Shown here in pieces: positions 51,622 to 60,911 of a stretch of DNA of 64,000 nucleotides. A model generated the notes under the pieces. It searched no databases and was not told the origin of the DNA. It saw only the letters and a program-made list of their open reading frames with translations. The translations under genes were made by a program, and so were the position numbers. Every line of letters starts with the position of its first letter. Positions within the stretch are counted from its first letter, which is position 1. Source of the DNA: a bacterium D16-50 (GTDB lineage: Bacteria; Bacillota; Clostridia; Lachnospirales; Lachnospiraceae); contig RAZA01000008.1 in NCBI GenBank assembly GCA_003612485.1, positions 62,001 through 126,000 of the forward strand. The letters are read 5' to 3'.

Positions 51622-54312
51622 GTGTTAAAAAAATGGTTTGACATCATCTTTGACCATAGGATCAGCTTGAAGGAACGTATGTTCCGCCTGGTCACGGGCA
51701 TCAGCATGATTGCCCTGATATTCATATTGATCATGGGCAGGTTTACGGCGAATCTGTTCATTTTGGCAGGGAGTCTTGTTTATATGTACGCGGTGGCCAA
51801 GGTCGCAATCCAGAAGGAGTGCATCAATGCGGGGGCCACGGCCACGGTGGTGCTTCTGCTCCTTTTGTTTCCGGTGGTCTTTTTCACAGGAGGCGGACTC
51901 TACGGCGGGGTGCCGGAGTGGTTCGTGCTGTGCTTCATCTATATCAGCATTACGCTGGAGGGAAAGCGCAAGCCAGTGTTTTTCCTGCTTTGTGCCGTGG
52001 AGACGGTCTTGTGCTATTATGTGGCGTACTATTATCCGGAGATGGTCTTGGACAATACCCCTGCGCAGGCGCATTTCGATTCCGTCCGTTCCGTGATTCT
52101 GGCCGGGGGACTCACCAGCGTGCTTCTTCTGTTCCAGAATCATCTCTATGAGGAGGAGAACCAGCTTACCATCCAGCAGAAAAAGGAGATTGAGGAGCTG
52201 AATCAGGCGGAGAATCATTTCTTTTCCAGCATGAGCCATGAGATCAGGACGCCCATCAATACGATCATCGGACTGAATGAGATGATACTGCGGGGGGACG
52301 TTTCCGATGAGATTGCCGAGAACGCCCGGAACATCCGGGGGGCCAGCAAGATGCTGCTGACGCTGATCAACGACATTCTGGATCTGTCGAAGATCAAGTC
52401 CGGCAAGATGGAGATCGTGAACACATCCTACGAGACGGGGGAACTTTTTTCGGAAATCGTGAACATGATCTGGATCAAGGCAAAGGAAAAGGGTCTGGAA
52501 TTCAAGCTGCATGTGGACCCGTCCATGCCCAGCATGCTCTGCGGCGATGAGGTGCGCATCAAGCAGGTGCTGATCAATCTGCTGAACAATGCGGTGAAAT
52601 ATACCAAGGAGGGTTCCGTCACCTTGTCCGTCCGCTGCGAGCGGGTGGCGCTGAACAAGGTGCGCGTCTGGTATTCCGTGGAGGACACCGGGCAGGGGGT
52701 AAAAAAGGAAAACATTCCTTATATCTTCGACGCCTTTAAGCGGGTGGACGAAAAGAAAAATCGCCATATCGAGGGGACGGGGCTTGGACTCAGCATCGTC
52801 CGCCAGCTGGTAGAGCTTATGGGGGGCGAAATCAGCGTGAACAGCGTGTATATGAACGGCTCCACGTTCCTTGTGATGCTGGAGCAGGACATTATGAGCG
52901 AGAAGGAACTGGGTACGTTTACGCTGTCTTCACGGATGAAGGTTCGTGACGGGGAGCAGTATAGGCACAGCTTCGAGGCCCCTGAGGCCCATCTTCTGGT
53001 GGTGGACGATAACGAGATGAATCTCATGGTGGTGTGCAAGCTGCTTTCGGAAACGAAGATCCGCATCGACACGGCCAGCAATGGGGCGGAATGCCTGAAA
53101 CTGACCCAGTACCAGCATTATGACTGTATTTTGATGGATCATCTGATGCCGGAGATGGACGGGATAGAATGCCTTCATGCGCTTCATGCCCAGCCCGGGG
53201 GACTGTGCCAGAATACGCCGGTGATTGCACTCACGGCCAATGCAGGCAGCGACAATCAGCTGATCTACCGTAAGGAAGGTTTCAGCGGGTATCTGGCAAA
53301 GCCCATCAGCGGAGCGCTGCTGGAGGCGGCCGTCCTGAGCATTCTGCCCAAGGATCTGGTGAAGCTCAGTGAGGAGGCCAGCCAGTCGGAGATCGGAAAA
53401 GAGGTTCTGATCTTTGAGCAGACGAAGCGGATATCGCTGATGATCACTTCCGACAGTGTGTGCGATCTGCCGGAATCCTTGAAGAAGGAGTTCGGCATCC
53501 GGATCTGTCCCTACTATGTGCGCACGGAGCAGGGGCGTTTTCTGGACGATTCGGAGCTGATGGCGGATGAGCTGCTGGCTCATATGGCAGAAGGACAGAG
53601 CTGCATTTCCCAGCCCCCTGACGTGGAGGACTATGAAAGATTCTTTGCACAGAAGCTCAATGAGGCGCAGAATATCATACATATCACCATGGCCAAGCAT
53701 GTGAGCGACGGCTATCGGAATGCGGTGGAGGCGGCGAAATCCTTCGAGAACGTCACGGTGATCGATTCGGGGCATCTTTCCAGCAGCATGGGTCTGGCGG
53801 TGCTGTATGCAGCCCATATGGCGGAAAACCATGCCTCCAAGGAGGAGATCGTGCAGACGGTGAAAAAGCTGAGGCGTTATATTTCCTCCGCCTTCATTAT
53901 CGACAGTACCCATATGATGTGCAGGGCAGGACAGATCTCCAGAAAGATTCAGATCTTGTGCGACGCGCTGCTGCTGCATCCGGTCATTGTGCTGCGGAAG
54001 AGCCGGATGGCGGTGGGCAGCATGGAGATGGGAAGCTTTAATCATGTGATAAAGAGCTATGTAAAGAAAGTGCTTTTGAATTCCAGAAGCGTGGACCGGA
54101 GGATTCTGTTCATCACCTATGCGGGGATGGATGAAAAGAGTCTGGCATACATTCAGGAGCTGGTGCGGCAGTACTGTCCCTTTGAGAGGGTCTATCTCCA
54201 GAAGGCTTCCTCGGCCATTGCCAGCAACTGCGGCCCGGGATCTTTCGGCCTGCTGTTCATGAAGAAAAACGAAGCGGCCATCACCTTTTCCGTGGCGTCA
54301 AAGAGATCCTGA
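51622..54312 (+). CDS. Hybrid histidine kinase fused to a C-terminal DegV domain
   Basis: 896 residues from a GTG at 51622 (TAGGAG 5 nt upstream); a GTG at 51556 would add 22 residues. About six helices (20-175) lead to HisKA with His206 (SMSHEIRTPINTIIGL), HATPase (LLNNAVKYTKEGS, DTGQGV, GTGLGLSIV) and a receiver with Asp506 (CILMDHLMPEMDG). From residue 604 the frame continues without a break into a complete DegV/EDD domain: MITSDSVCDLPESLKKEFGI, ISQPPDVEDYERFF, ITMAKHVSDGYRNA, VTVIDSGHLSSSMGLAVL, and a final NCGPGSFGLLF. DegV/FakB proteins bind a fatty acid. The fusion suggests a lipid-responsive kinase. Confidence 0.92.
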   Translation: MLKKWFDIIFDHRISLKERMFRLVTGISMIALIFILIMGRFTANLFILAGSLVYMYAVAKVAIQKECINAGATATVVLLLLLFPVVFFTGGGLYGGVPEWFVLCFIYISITLEGKRKPVFFLLCAVETVLCYYVAYYYPEMVLDNTPAQAHFDSVRSVILAGGLTSVLLLFQNHLYEEENQLTIQQKKEIEELNQAENHFFSSMSHEIRTPINTIIGLNEMILRGDVSDEIAENARNIRGASKMLLTLINDILDLSKIKSGKMEIVNTSYETGELFSEIVNMIWIKAKEKGLEFKLHVDPSMPSMLCGDEVRIKQVLINLLNNAVKYTKEGSVTLSVRCERVALNKVRVWYSVEDTGQGVKKENIPYIFDAFKRVDEKKNRHIEGTGLGLSIVRQLVELMGGEISVNSVYMNGSTFLVMLEQDIMSEKELGTFTLSSRMKVRDGEQYRHSFEAPEAHLLVVDDNEMNLMVVCKLLSETKIRIDTASNGAECLKLTQYQHYDCILMDHLMPEMDGIECLHALHAQPGGLCQNTPVIALTANAGSDNQLIYRKEGFSGYLAKPISGALLEAAVLSILPKDLVKLSEEASQSEIGKEVLIFEQTKRISLMITSDSVCDLPESLKKEFGIRICPYYVRTEQGRFLDDSELMADELLAHMAEGQSCISQPPDVEDYERFFAQKLNEAQNIIHITMAKHVSDGYRNAVEAAKSFENVTVIDSGHLSSSMGLAVLYAAHMAENHASKEEIVQTVKKLRRYISSAFIIDSTHMMCRAGQISRKIQILCDALLLHPVIVLRKSRMAVGSMEMGSFNHVIKSYVKKVLLNSRSVDRRILFITYAGMDEKSLAYIQELVRQYCPFERVYLQKASSAIASNCGPGSFGLLFMKKNEAAITFSVASKRS

Positions 54313-54382
54313 CAAGGGGGCCGGGGCTTCTGGGGATTTCCGCAGTGATATGCGGAATGTTTGGGGAGATGCTTTCAGGCTG

Positions 54383-54411
54383 TTGCGCTGACTTTAATTG
54401 TATTGTATAAT
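54383..54411 (+). promoter_or_regulatory. Promoter of the M60 peptidase gene
   Basis: TTGCGC (54383-54388), 17 bp, perfect TATAAT (54406-54411), about 65 bp before the start codon. A TTCCGCA/TGCGGAA hairpin (54338-54357) just before it lacks a T-run. Confidence 0.7.
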
Positions 54412-54476
54412 GATACCTACATTCACGATTTATGATAAGTTTTCCGTCATGCAGGCGGCATTAGGAGGACAGAAGG

Positions 54477-57400
54477 ATGAGGAAAAAAATAGCGATTGTA
54501 TTGACCGCTGTTTTGGTGCTGTGCGCAAGCTTCGTAGTGTATGGTGCGGAGGCAGGCAATTTGCTGACCAACGGAGGGCAGACGCAGGACATGGGGCAGG
54601 TGGACGTGTCTATTGGCGGCGCGTTGATTCTGGGGCAGGATACGGAGTTTACCGTAAAGCTGACGAATGCCCAAAATGAGCTGGTGTCTTCGCAGAAGCT
54701 CTCCCTTGGCAGGGACAATGCCAAGGCGGGCAGGGTGAGCTTCGAGAGACTGGCAGAGGGCGATTATACCGTGACGGTCTCCGGGGAGCGGTTTGCCCAG
54801 TATGTCCAGAAGGTCTCGGTGAAGAACGGGACGGCATATGCCGTGAATCTGACCACGGGATTTCTGGGGGGGATGAACTATGAGGCAGGGGCGGCCCATC
54901 CGGGAGTCCTGATCATAGGAGACGTGAACGGAGACGGCAAAACGGATGCCGCGGACAAGACGGAGCTGGTGAATGCTATCGAAGCAGGAGCCCCTGCCGG
55001 ACTGACCGATCTCAACGGGGACGGCGTGGTGGATCTGGTGGATCTGGAATATCTTGCCAAGGGCTATGAACATGGCAAGGACATTTTGGCGGCAGTGGAC
55101 CGGTTTGTCCCGGCGGCAGCCATAACGGCCAGTCAGGGAAAGAATACCGTGATGGAGGGAGATCCGGAGGCGCTGCTGCGGAATCAGGGCAGCGTGACCT
55201 TGAAGCCTGCCGGAGGCGGAGCCATCAGCGACAGCTCTCCTGTGGAGATGGAATTCGACATTCAGGGGCAGGCAGGGACCGCTCCCGTGGACGGAATCAT
55301 CATCGGAACCGGGGGTGACAATTCCATCACGAAGGCTACGATTACGGTGGTATATTCGGAGGGCGGAGTCGATAAGACCGAGACCCTTCCGTTTATGGAG
55401 GGAGTGGATTTTCTCCTGAAGGATTCCGCCTCGTTCAGGGCGGAGCAGGACAGGGACGGGAGCATCAGGCTCCATCTAGGCTCTCAGGTGGCGGTGAAAA
55501 AGGTGACCCTGACCATCATGGGCATGAAGAACAACAATCTGGCGGAGATATCCAAGGTGGAGTTTGTAAACGGCATGGAAGAGAGAATTCCGGAGCCGGA
55601 GATGGATATTCCCATGAACCTGACGCCCTCCGTGGGAAGCAACAGAATCAGCCTGAGTTGGGATACTTGTGTCAATGTGACCGGATATGAGGTGCTGATA
55701 TGTCTGGGAGATAAGCAGGAGACGGTGCTTACGGCCAAGAATTCCGTAGATATTACCTCCTTCGGAGGCAAAAAGCTGGAGAACTATCAGGAGTACCAGC
55801 TTAGGGTGCAGTCTGTCAACGGTACCTGGAGAAGCGGCTATGGGGACGTGGTGACGGCCACCCCTGTGCCCAACGGCAGGCCGGATAAGCCGGACAATGT
55901 ATCCGCAATAGGTGAATATAGAAGCGTGATTGTATCGTGGAAGAAGATGGACGATACGCTTACCTATAACTTGTACTGGAAGGAAAGCAGCAGCGGAGAA
56001 TATACGAAGATTGAAAATATCAGCGCCAACAGCTATACCCTTACGGAGAATCTAAAGGATCTCACGGAGTACACGGTCTATGTGACGGGAGTGAACGACT
56101 TCGGGGAAAGCGGGCCTTCCCTGCCTGCGGCAGCCCGGACCAAGGATTCCAATCCTCCGGTGATGCCCAAGTATAATCTGATCAACGTGGGGGAAAAGGG
56201 GGAGAAGAGCGCACATATCGTCAATGCTTCCATGTTCGGCAGCATGAAGGACAGCCCTCTTGACACGGAAGCGGGCAGCGCGTGGGGAACCGTGGATCAT
56301 GACCCGGCATCCTACTATCTGAAGGGCAGCTGGGACGACGGCGGATACAACCCTGTGGGCGCCGGGCTCAACGCCAAAAACGGGCTTTTGTATGAATTTG
56401 ATCAGGCCTACAAGATGGATACCATCGCCTTCTATACACAGCCCCTGATTCCCGGAGAACCCGATTACAGCTATGTAAAAGCGGCATATTGGGATGAGGG
56501 CGGCCAAAGGGTTGATCTGAAGAATGTCCCCCTGCAGAAGAAGACGGATGCGGAGGGCAGAAAATACTATGTGATCAAGCTGCCCGCAGCCGTAACCACA
56601 AACAAGCTGCAGTTTGGCCTTGCCAGAGCGCTGGCATCGGGGAACGTGACGGTTACGGAAGTTTATTTCTATTATTATGACGAACTGATGGATGAGATCA
56701 TGGGACTCTATACGGACGACCTTCATACTGTGCTGAGGCCGGAGGTGACTCAGGGGACCATAGACGCGCTGCGGACCAAGATCAATACGAAGGATGAGGT
56801 CAGCGGGGAGTATCATCCCGACAAGGAGCTGCTGGAGCTGGAGCTGCAGACGGCGGAGGCCATACTCAAGGATCAGAAGCTGAAGGATCCCGTGGAGATT
56901 CACTGCGGCATCACCACCAATGACGTGGGCAGAGGCTTCGGAGGCCTGAACGCGTGGCAGCCTCTTGGCGTCACCGCGGCAGCGGAAGAAGAGATCATCG
57001 TGTATGTGGGGCATGCCACCAAGAAGACGGGTGAGGACGCGCAGCTGCAGCTGGTGGCTACCCAGTACCATTCGGAGGCCTCCAACATGTTCACCGCGGT
57101 GGCCGGGCTGAAAATCGGCCCCAACAAGGTGAGCATACCTAAGATTTGGACCACAGCGGGCTTTGAGTCCGGCGGCGCTTTGTACGTACAGTATACCGGC
57201 GGCAATTTGAATGACAGATACGCGGTTCGGGTCAGCGGCGGAGTGCAGGTGCCCAGACTGGATCTGTATCATGTGACGGATCAGGCGGAGAGGCTGGAGA
57301 GGACAAAGGCATTCGTGAGGGAGCTGGAGACCTATGTGGCGCAGATGGACCAGAAGCATCAGGAGGTTCATCAGAATTCCGGGAACAGCAACATCGCCAT

Positions 57401-59612
57401 GGCCTATGACGAAAGGAACTGTATACTGGGAGCAGGGGATATCCTGCTGGATACCATGATGCTTTCCCTTCCGCTGAAGCAGATCTGGGAAGGCGCCGGA
57501 AGCGGCAGCGCGGACGAGAAGGCAGCCAGAATCTTAAGCTCCATGGACGCCGTGGAAGGGATGATGGATCTGTTCTATCAGCACAAGGGTCTCAACGAGA
57601 ACGCGGCTCAGGCGCTGGATCAGTACCCTAAGGGGCATCTGAACATCCGTTATCAGAGGATGTTCGCCAAGGCCTTCATGTATGCGTCGGGGAACCATAT
57701 CGGCATCGAATGGCCGGAGACGGCAGGTATGATGGGAGGAATTCCCGTGAGCTCGGATAGTGAGGGCAGATATGTGAGCGGCCGTTACTTTGGCTGGGGC
57801 ATTGCCCATGAGATCGGACACTGCATCAATCAGGGAACTTATGCGGTGGCTGAAGTCACCAACAATTACTTTGCGGTATTGGCTCAGGCCCATGATGATG
57901 ATAGTACTGTGAGATTTCAGTACAAGAATGTCTATGAGAAGGTGACTTCCGGAGCCAAGGGACCGGCGCCCAATGTGTTCACCCAGCTGGGCATGTACTG
58001 GCAGCTCCACCTTGCCTATGACAAGGGATATAATTACAAGACCTATGAAAGCCATCAGGATCAGCTTGCAAATCTGTTCTTTGCCAGAGTGGACAGCTAT
58101 TCCAGAGATGCGAGCAAGGCGCCTGCCCCCGGCGGGATTGCTCTTGCGAAGGCAGGGGACAGGGATCAGGATCTGATGCGGCTGTGCTGTGCTGCGGCCC
58201 AGAAGAACATTCTGGAGTTTTTTGAGCGCTGGGGAATGACCCCGAATCAGGAGACGCGCAGCTATGCGGGGCAGTTCCCTCAGGAGACCAGAGCCATCTA
58301 TTATGCCAGCGATAATGCCAGAGTATACAGTCTGGCCAACGGCTCCAGCGCGCTGGGCGAAGGCGGAACGGTAGAGGCTGTGGGGGACGGCGTAAGCGCC
58401 GCCATCGATGCCGTGGCCGGGAACCAGATCAATATCACGCTGGGCTCAAAGAATATTCCCGGGGATTCCGTGCTGGGGTATGAGATCACGCGCTGCACGA
58501 TTTCCGGCGGGGACGTGACAAAAGAGGCGGTGGGCTTCGTCACAGCCGACCAGAACGCCTTTACGGATACTGTGTACATGAACAATAGGGCTCTGTGGTA
58601 CGAAGTGACAGTGATTGACAAATGGCTGAACCGCTCTGCGGCCAAGGTGCTGGAGCCTCTGAAGGTAGAGAACGACGGGTGTCTGGACAAATCCTCTTGG
58701 AGCGTCAGCGCGGAGAACCTTACAGCCGCGGAAGGGACCGAGGGAATGGGGGACGAAAATTCGCCCTGCGAGCCGGAGAAGGAAGACCCTGCCCTTAAGA
58801 CCATCGACGGGGACGTGAATACTCTGTACACGGCCACGGCGGGAGAGAACGCTCAGATCGTTCTGGAGTTCAATAGGACGCTGACGGTGGCGGGCTTCAA
58901 GTACACCGCGGCGGAGGGAACAGCCCCGGGCGAGTACGAGATTCAGGTGCAGACCGGCGGAAATTGGATAACGCCAGATTTTGTGAGGGCTGCGGAGGGC
59001 AAGGTAAGCGCCGTATACTTCCGAAACGATGATGGGAAATATGTCAGCACTTATGCCGCCACAGCGGTAAGACTGATTTTGAAGAACCAGACCGGCAGCC
59101 AGATATCCATAGGCGAGCTGGATGTACTGGGGCCCACCGGAGATAATGTAGACTTTGAGAGGACTCAGGAAAGCACGCCGGTGATCGGCAGGCTGACAGC
59201 TGACTACAAGTACGGCGAGGAAGAAGGACAGGTGATTCCTGCAGGCTCCATACTCTTTACCGGCAGCTACAAGGGCAATCCTGCTTATAACGTTGTGATA
59301 GTCTATGACCAGAACGGAAATATCGTAGGCGGCCTGAACGATGCAGGAGAGCTTAAGGCATCACAGATCATTCTGGCGGATATTCCGGAGGGCGATCTCC
59401 AGAACGTGGAGAGCGGTATCTGGATCTACTGGATCGAGCCGGACCAGAATATTGATCTGAGCGGAATAACCAAGGTGCGGGCTGAGCTGTACCGAGTGAA
59501 CAACGCCCTGACCAACGAGGGGCAGAGACTGGTGAGCGATTCGCTGTTCGAGAAGGTTCCGGAAACCCTTCCGGATATATCTCTTGACAGCAATGCAGGT
59601 GTGCAGCCTTAA
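54477..59612 (+). CDS. Large secreted M60 peptidase with dockerin, fibronectin III and discoidin domains
   Basis: 1711 residues, signal peptide 1 to about 25. Domains by eye: a Cna/PEGA-like beta domain (about 40-130); a type I dockerin (about 146-203) with two Ca loops, GDVNGDGKTDAAD from 148 and DLNGDGVVDLVD from 178; a beta domain (215-385); two FN3 domains (about 385-560); a discoidin-like domain (575-745); the M60 catalytic region (about 825-1270) with HEIGH at 1111-1115 and Glu1126 in the HExxH-(10)-E layout; an FN3-like and a second discoidin-like domain (about 1405-1560); and a C-terminal beta domain. M60 enzymes cut O-glycosylated mucin-type proteins. There is no sortase signal, so docking to the next gene's product is the likely anchor. 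The ATG has AGGAGGACAGAAGG upstream. Confidence 0.88.
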   Translation: MRKKIAIVLTAVLVLCASFVVYGAEAGNLLTNGGQTQDMGQVDVSIGGALILGQDTEFTVKLTNAQNELVSSQKLSLGRDNAKAGRVSFERLAEGDYTVTVSGERFAQYVQKVSVKNGTAYAVNLTTGFLGGMNYEAGAAHPGVLIIGDVNGDGKTDAADKTELVNAIEAGAPAGLTDLNGDGVVDLVDLEYLAKGYEHGKDILAAVDRFVPAAAITASQGKNTVMEGDPEALLRNQGSVTLKPAGGGAISDSSPVEMEFDIQGQAGTAPVDGIIIGTGGDNSITKATITVVYSEGGVDKTETLPFMEGVDFLLKDSASFRAEQDRDGSIRLHLGSQVAVKKVTLTIMGMKNNNLAEISKVEFVNGMEERIPEPEMDIPMNLTPSVGSNRISLSWDTCVNVTGYEVLICLGDKQETVLTAKNSVDITSFGGKKLENYQEYQLRVQSVNGTWRSGYGDVVTATPVPNGRPDKPDNVSAIGEYRSVIVSWKKMDDTLTYNLYWKESSSGEYTKIENISANSYTLTENLKDLTEYTVYVTGVNDFGESGPSLPAAARTKDSNPPVMPKYNLINVGEKGEKSAHIVNASMFGSMKDSPLDTEAGSAWGTVDHDPASYYLKGSWDDGGYNPVGAGLNAKNGLLYEFDQAYKMDTIAFYTQPLIPGEPDYSYVKAAYWDEGGQRVDLKNVPLQKKTDAEGRKYYVIKLPAAVTTNKLQFGLARALASGNVTVTEVYFYYYDELMDEIMGLYTDDLHTVLRPEVTQGTIDALRTKINTKDEVSGEYHPDKELLELELQTAEAILKDQKLKDPVEIHCGITTNDVGRGFGGLNAWQPLGVTAAAEEEIIVYVGHATKKTGEDAQLQLVATQYHSEASNMFTAVAGLKIGPNKVSIPKIWTTAGFESGGALYVQYTGGNLNDRYAVRVSGGVQVPRLDLYHVTDQAERLERTKAFVRELETYVAQMDQKHQEVHQNSGNSNIAMAYDERNCILGAGDILLDTMMLSLPLKQIWEGAGSGSADEKAARILSSMDAVEGMMDLFYQHKGLNENAAQALDQYPKGHLNIRYQRMFAKAFMYASGNHIGIEWPETAGMMGGIPVSSDSEGRYVSGRYFGWGIAHEIGHCINQGTYAVAEVTNNYFAVLAQAHDDDSTVRFQYKNVYEKVTSGAKGPAPNVFTQLGMYWQLHLAYDKGYNYKTYESHQDQLANLFFARVDSYSRDASKAPAPGGIALAKAGDRDQDLMRLCCAAAQKNILEFFERWGMTPNQETRSYAGQFPQETRAIYYASDNARVYSLANGSSALGEGGTVEAVGDGVSAAIDAVAGNQINITLGSKNIPGDSVLGYEITRCTISGGDVTKEAVGFVTADQNAFTDTVYMNNRALWYEVTVIDKWLNRSAAKVLEPLKVENDGCLDKSSWSVSAENLTAAEGTEGMGDENSPCEPEKEDPALKTIDGDVNTLYTATAGENAQIVLEFNRTLTVAGFKYTAAEGTAPGEYEIQVQTGGNWITPDFVRAAEGKVSAVYFRNDDGKYVSTYAATAVRLILKNQTGSQISIGELDVLGPTGDNVDFERTQESTPVIGRLTADYKYGEEEGQVIPAGSILFTGSYKGNPAYNVVIVYDQNGNIVGGLNDAGELKASQIILADIPEGDLQNVESGIWIYWIEPDQNIDLSGITKVRAELYRVNNALTNEGQRLVSDSLFEKVPETLPDISLDSNAGVQP

Positions 59613-59621
59613 AGGATAAAA

Positions 59622-60602
59622 ATGAAAAAATATTGTGCGAAGATTTTGACGATGATAGTTGTTCTTGTGCTGTTTTTGCCCATGGAGGTCTCCGCGGAGA
59701 ACGGAGAGGGGCTTAAGGTGGACGGGAGCGGACAGATTACCCTTGTGTCCAGCTATGCTTCGGAGGAGGATATCTCCTCCATGAGCTTCAGCCTGTACGT
59801 GAAGGCCGCCGCCTCGGACAAGGTGGAGTTTCGCTTCAACGAGAGCAACGGGAAGATCAGGGAGTTCCGCTACGACAAGGAGAGCGGGAAGCTGAGTGTC
59901 TATATAGCGGGGACGGAGGCGCTGATGAAAGACGGCGCCCAGTCCCTGAACATAGGCAGCGTGCAGGTTCTGAATGGGAACGGCGGCGCGGCGGCGGCTA
60001 CGGTCAGCGTGGCTGCCGGATCCCTTATGTATGTGGACGGCGACGCGCTGAAGTGGATGGGGGAGCTGGAGCCTCAGGAGACGGTACAGATCAACTCCTC
60101 GGGCACGCAGCCTACGCCCCCGCCTACAGCTCCGCCGACCACGGCTCCGCCTACTCAGACTCCCACGGCACCGCCTACTCAGGCTCCCGCGCCCCCGCCT
60201 CAGGAGCCGGATAACAATTCTCCTCAGCAGCCCGGGGCAACGCCAACGCCTCAGCCGACAGCGTCTCCCACGCCTCAGCCCACCAGAGCGCCGCAGGCAG
60301 TGCAGACGCCGTGGCCGGTGAGACCTTCTCAGCCGGGGACAACAGCCAGTCCTTCTCCTTCCCCTGAACCGACACAGACGCCCGAACCTTCTGGGGCCTC
60401 TCAGGAGTCAGACAGTTCGGAATCCATGGTGCCTGTGGTGGGTGAGCCGGGGGACGGGCATGAAGCCGGAGAAAGCGGCGGGATTGACTGGGTGTTTGTA
60501 ATAGCGATAGGAGCCATGGCTCTCTTTGTCATCGTGGCAGTGATGGCTGTGGTGGTGTTGAAGAAAAAGCCGGGATTCGATGGCGGCAATAACGATTTCT
60601 GA
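59622..60602 (+). CDS. Membrane-anchored surface protein with cohesin-like domain and Pro/Thr-rich linker
   Basis: 326 residues. Signal peptide 1 to about 25. A beta-sandwich domain (about 30-155) has cohesin-like spacing: MSFSLYVKAAASDKVEFRF, FRYDKESGKLSVYIAG, LNIGSVQVL and VSVAAGSLMYVDGDAL. Residues about 165-280 are a Pro/Thr/Gln/Ser linker made of PTAPPT and PTPQPT type repeats, as in scaffoldin linkers. A transmembrane helix at about 290-313 is followed by KKKPGF, so the domain is held on the outer face. It starts 9 bp after the dockerin-bearing M60 gene. Cohesin identity is inferred from the fold pattern and the neighbour; it needs a profile search. Confidence 0.75.
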   Translation: MKKYCAKILTMIVVLVLFLPMEVSAENGEGLKVDGSGQITLVSSYASEEDISSMSFSLYVKAAASDKVEFRFNESNGKIREFRYDKESGKLSVYIAGTEALMKDGAQSLNIGSVQVLNGNGGAAAATVSVAAGSLMYVDGDALKWMGELEPQETVQINSSGTQPTPPPTAPPTTAPPTQTPTAPPTQAPAPPPQEPDNNSPQQPGATPTPQPTASPTPQPTRAPQAVQTPWPVRPSQPGTTASPSPSPEPTQTPEPSGASQESDSSESMVPVVGEPGDGHEAGESGGIDWVFVIAIGAMALFVIVAVMAVVVLKKKPGFDGGNNDF

Positions 60603-60661
60603 TACGCTGCAAAAAGTAGCCAGAACCGGTTTCGCAGCTGCGATTCCGGGTGGAGAGATAT

Positions 60662-60886
60662 ATGGGACAAAATGGCAATAAGCTTTCCTCTGACATGGAC
60701 AGCCGGGATGTGGACGCCTTGGTGGCCATGCTGGACGGCTGCATCGATGCAGGGGAAAGCAGGATCAAAATAGAGGTGGTAGCGGGGGCGGGACAGATTG
60801 TGGACCGCCGTTATCACCATGGGCGCTGCGACGTGGGAAGCCCCTGGGCCTGCGGCGCAGCCTTTGACGTGCTTGAAGAGCCATGA
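60662..60886 (+). CDS. Small unknown protein upstream of DUF1576 gene
   Basis: 74 residues from the ATG at 60662, with GGTGGAGAG just upstream; an in-frame ATG at 60650 is an alternative. It has a helical start (SRDVDALVAMLDGCIDAGESRI) and a Cys/His/Gly-rich end (RRYHHGRCDVGSPWACGAA). The two Cys and the two-His pair could bind metal. I recognise no family. It lies 25 bp before the membrane gene with an AGGAGG site, so the two are likely expressed together. Confidence 0.7.
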   Translation: MGQNGNKLSSDMDSRDVDALVAMLDGCIDAGESRIKIEVVAGAGQIVDRRYHHGRCDVGSPWACGAAFDVLEEP

Positions 60887-60911
60887 TGCGGACTTTTCAT
60901 AGGAGGTGTGG

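Noticed and set aside
51622..54312. Kinase-DegV fusion as a frameshift or assembly error
   Set aside because: The frame is open through both parts with normal codon use, and the linker between receiver and DegV is continuous. An error would have to fuse two genes exactly in frame, although resequencing could still test it.
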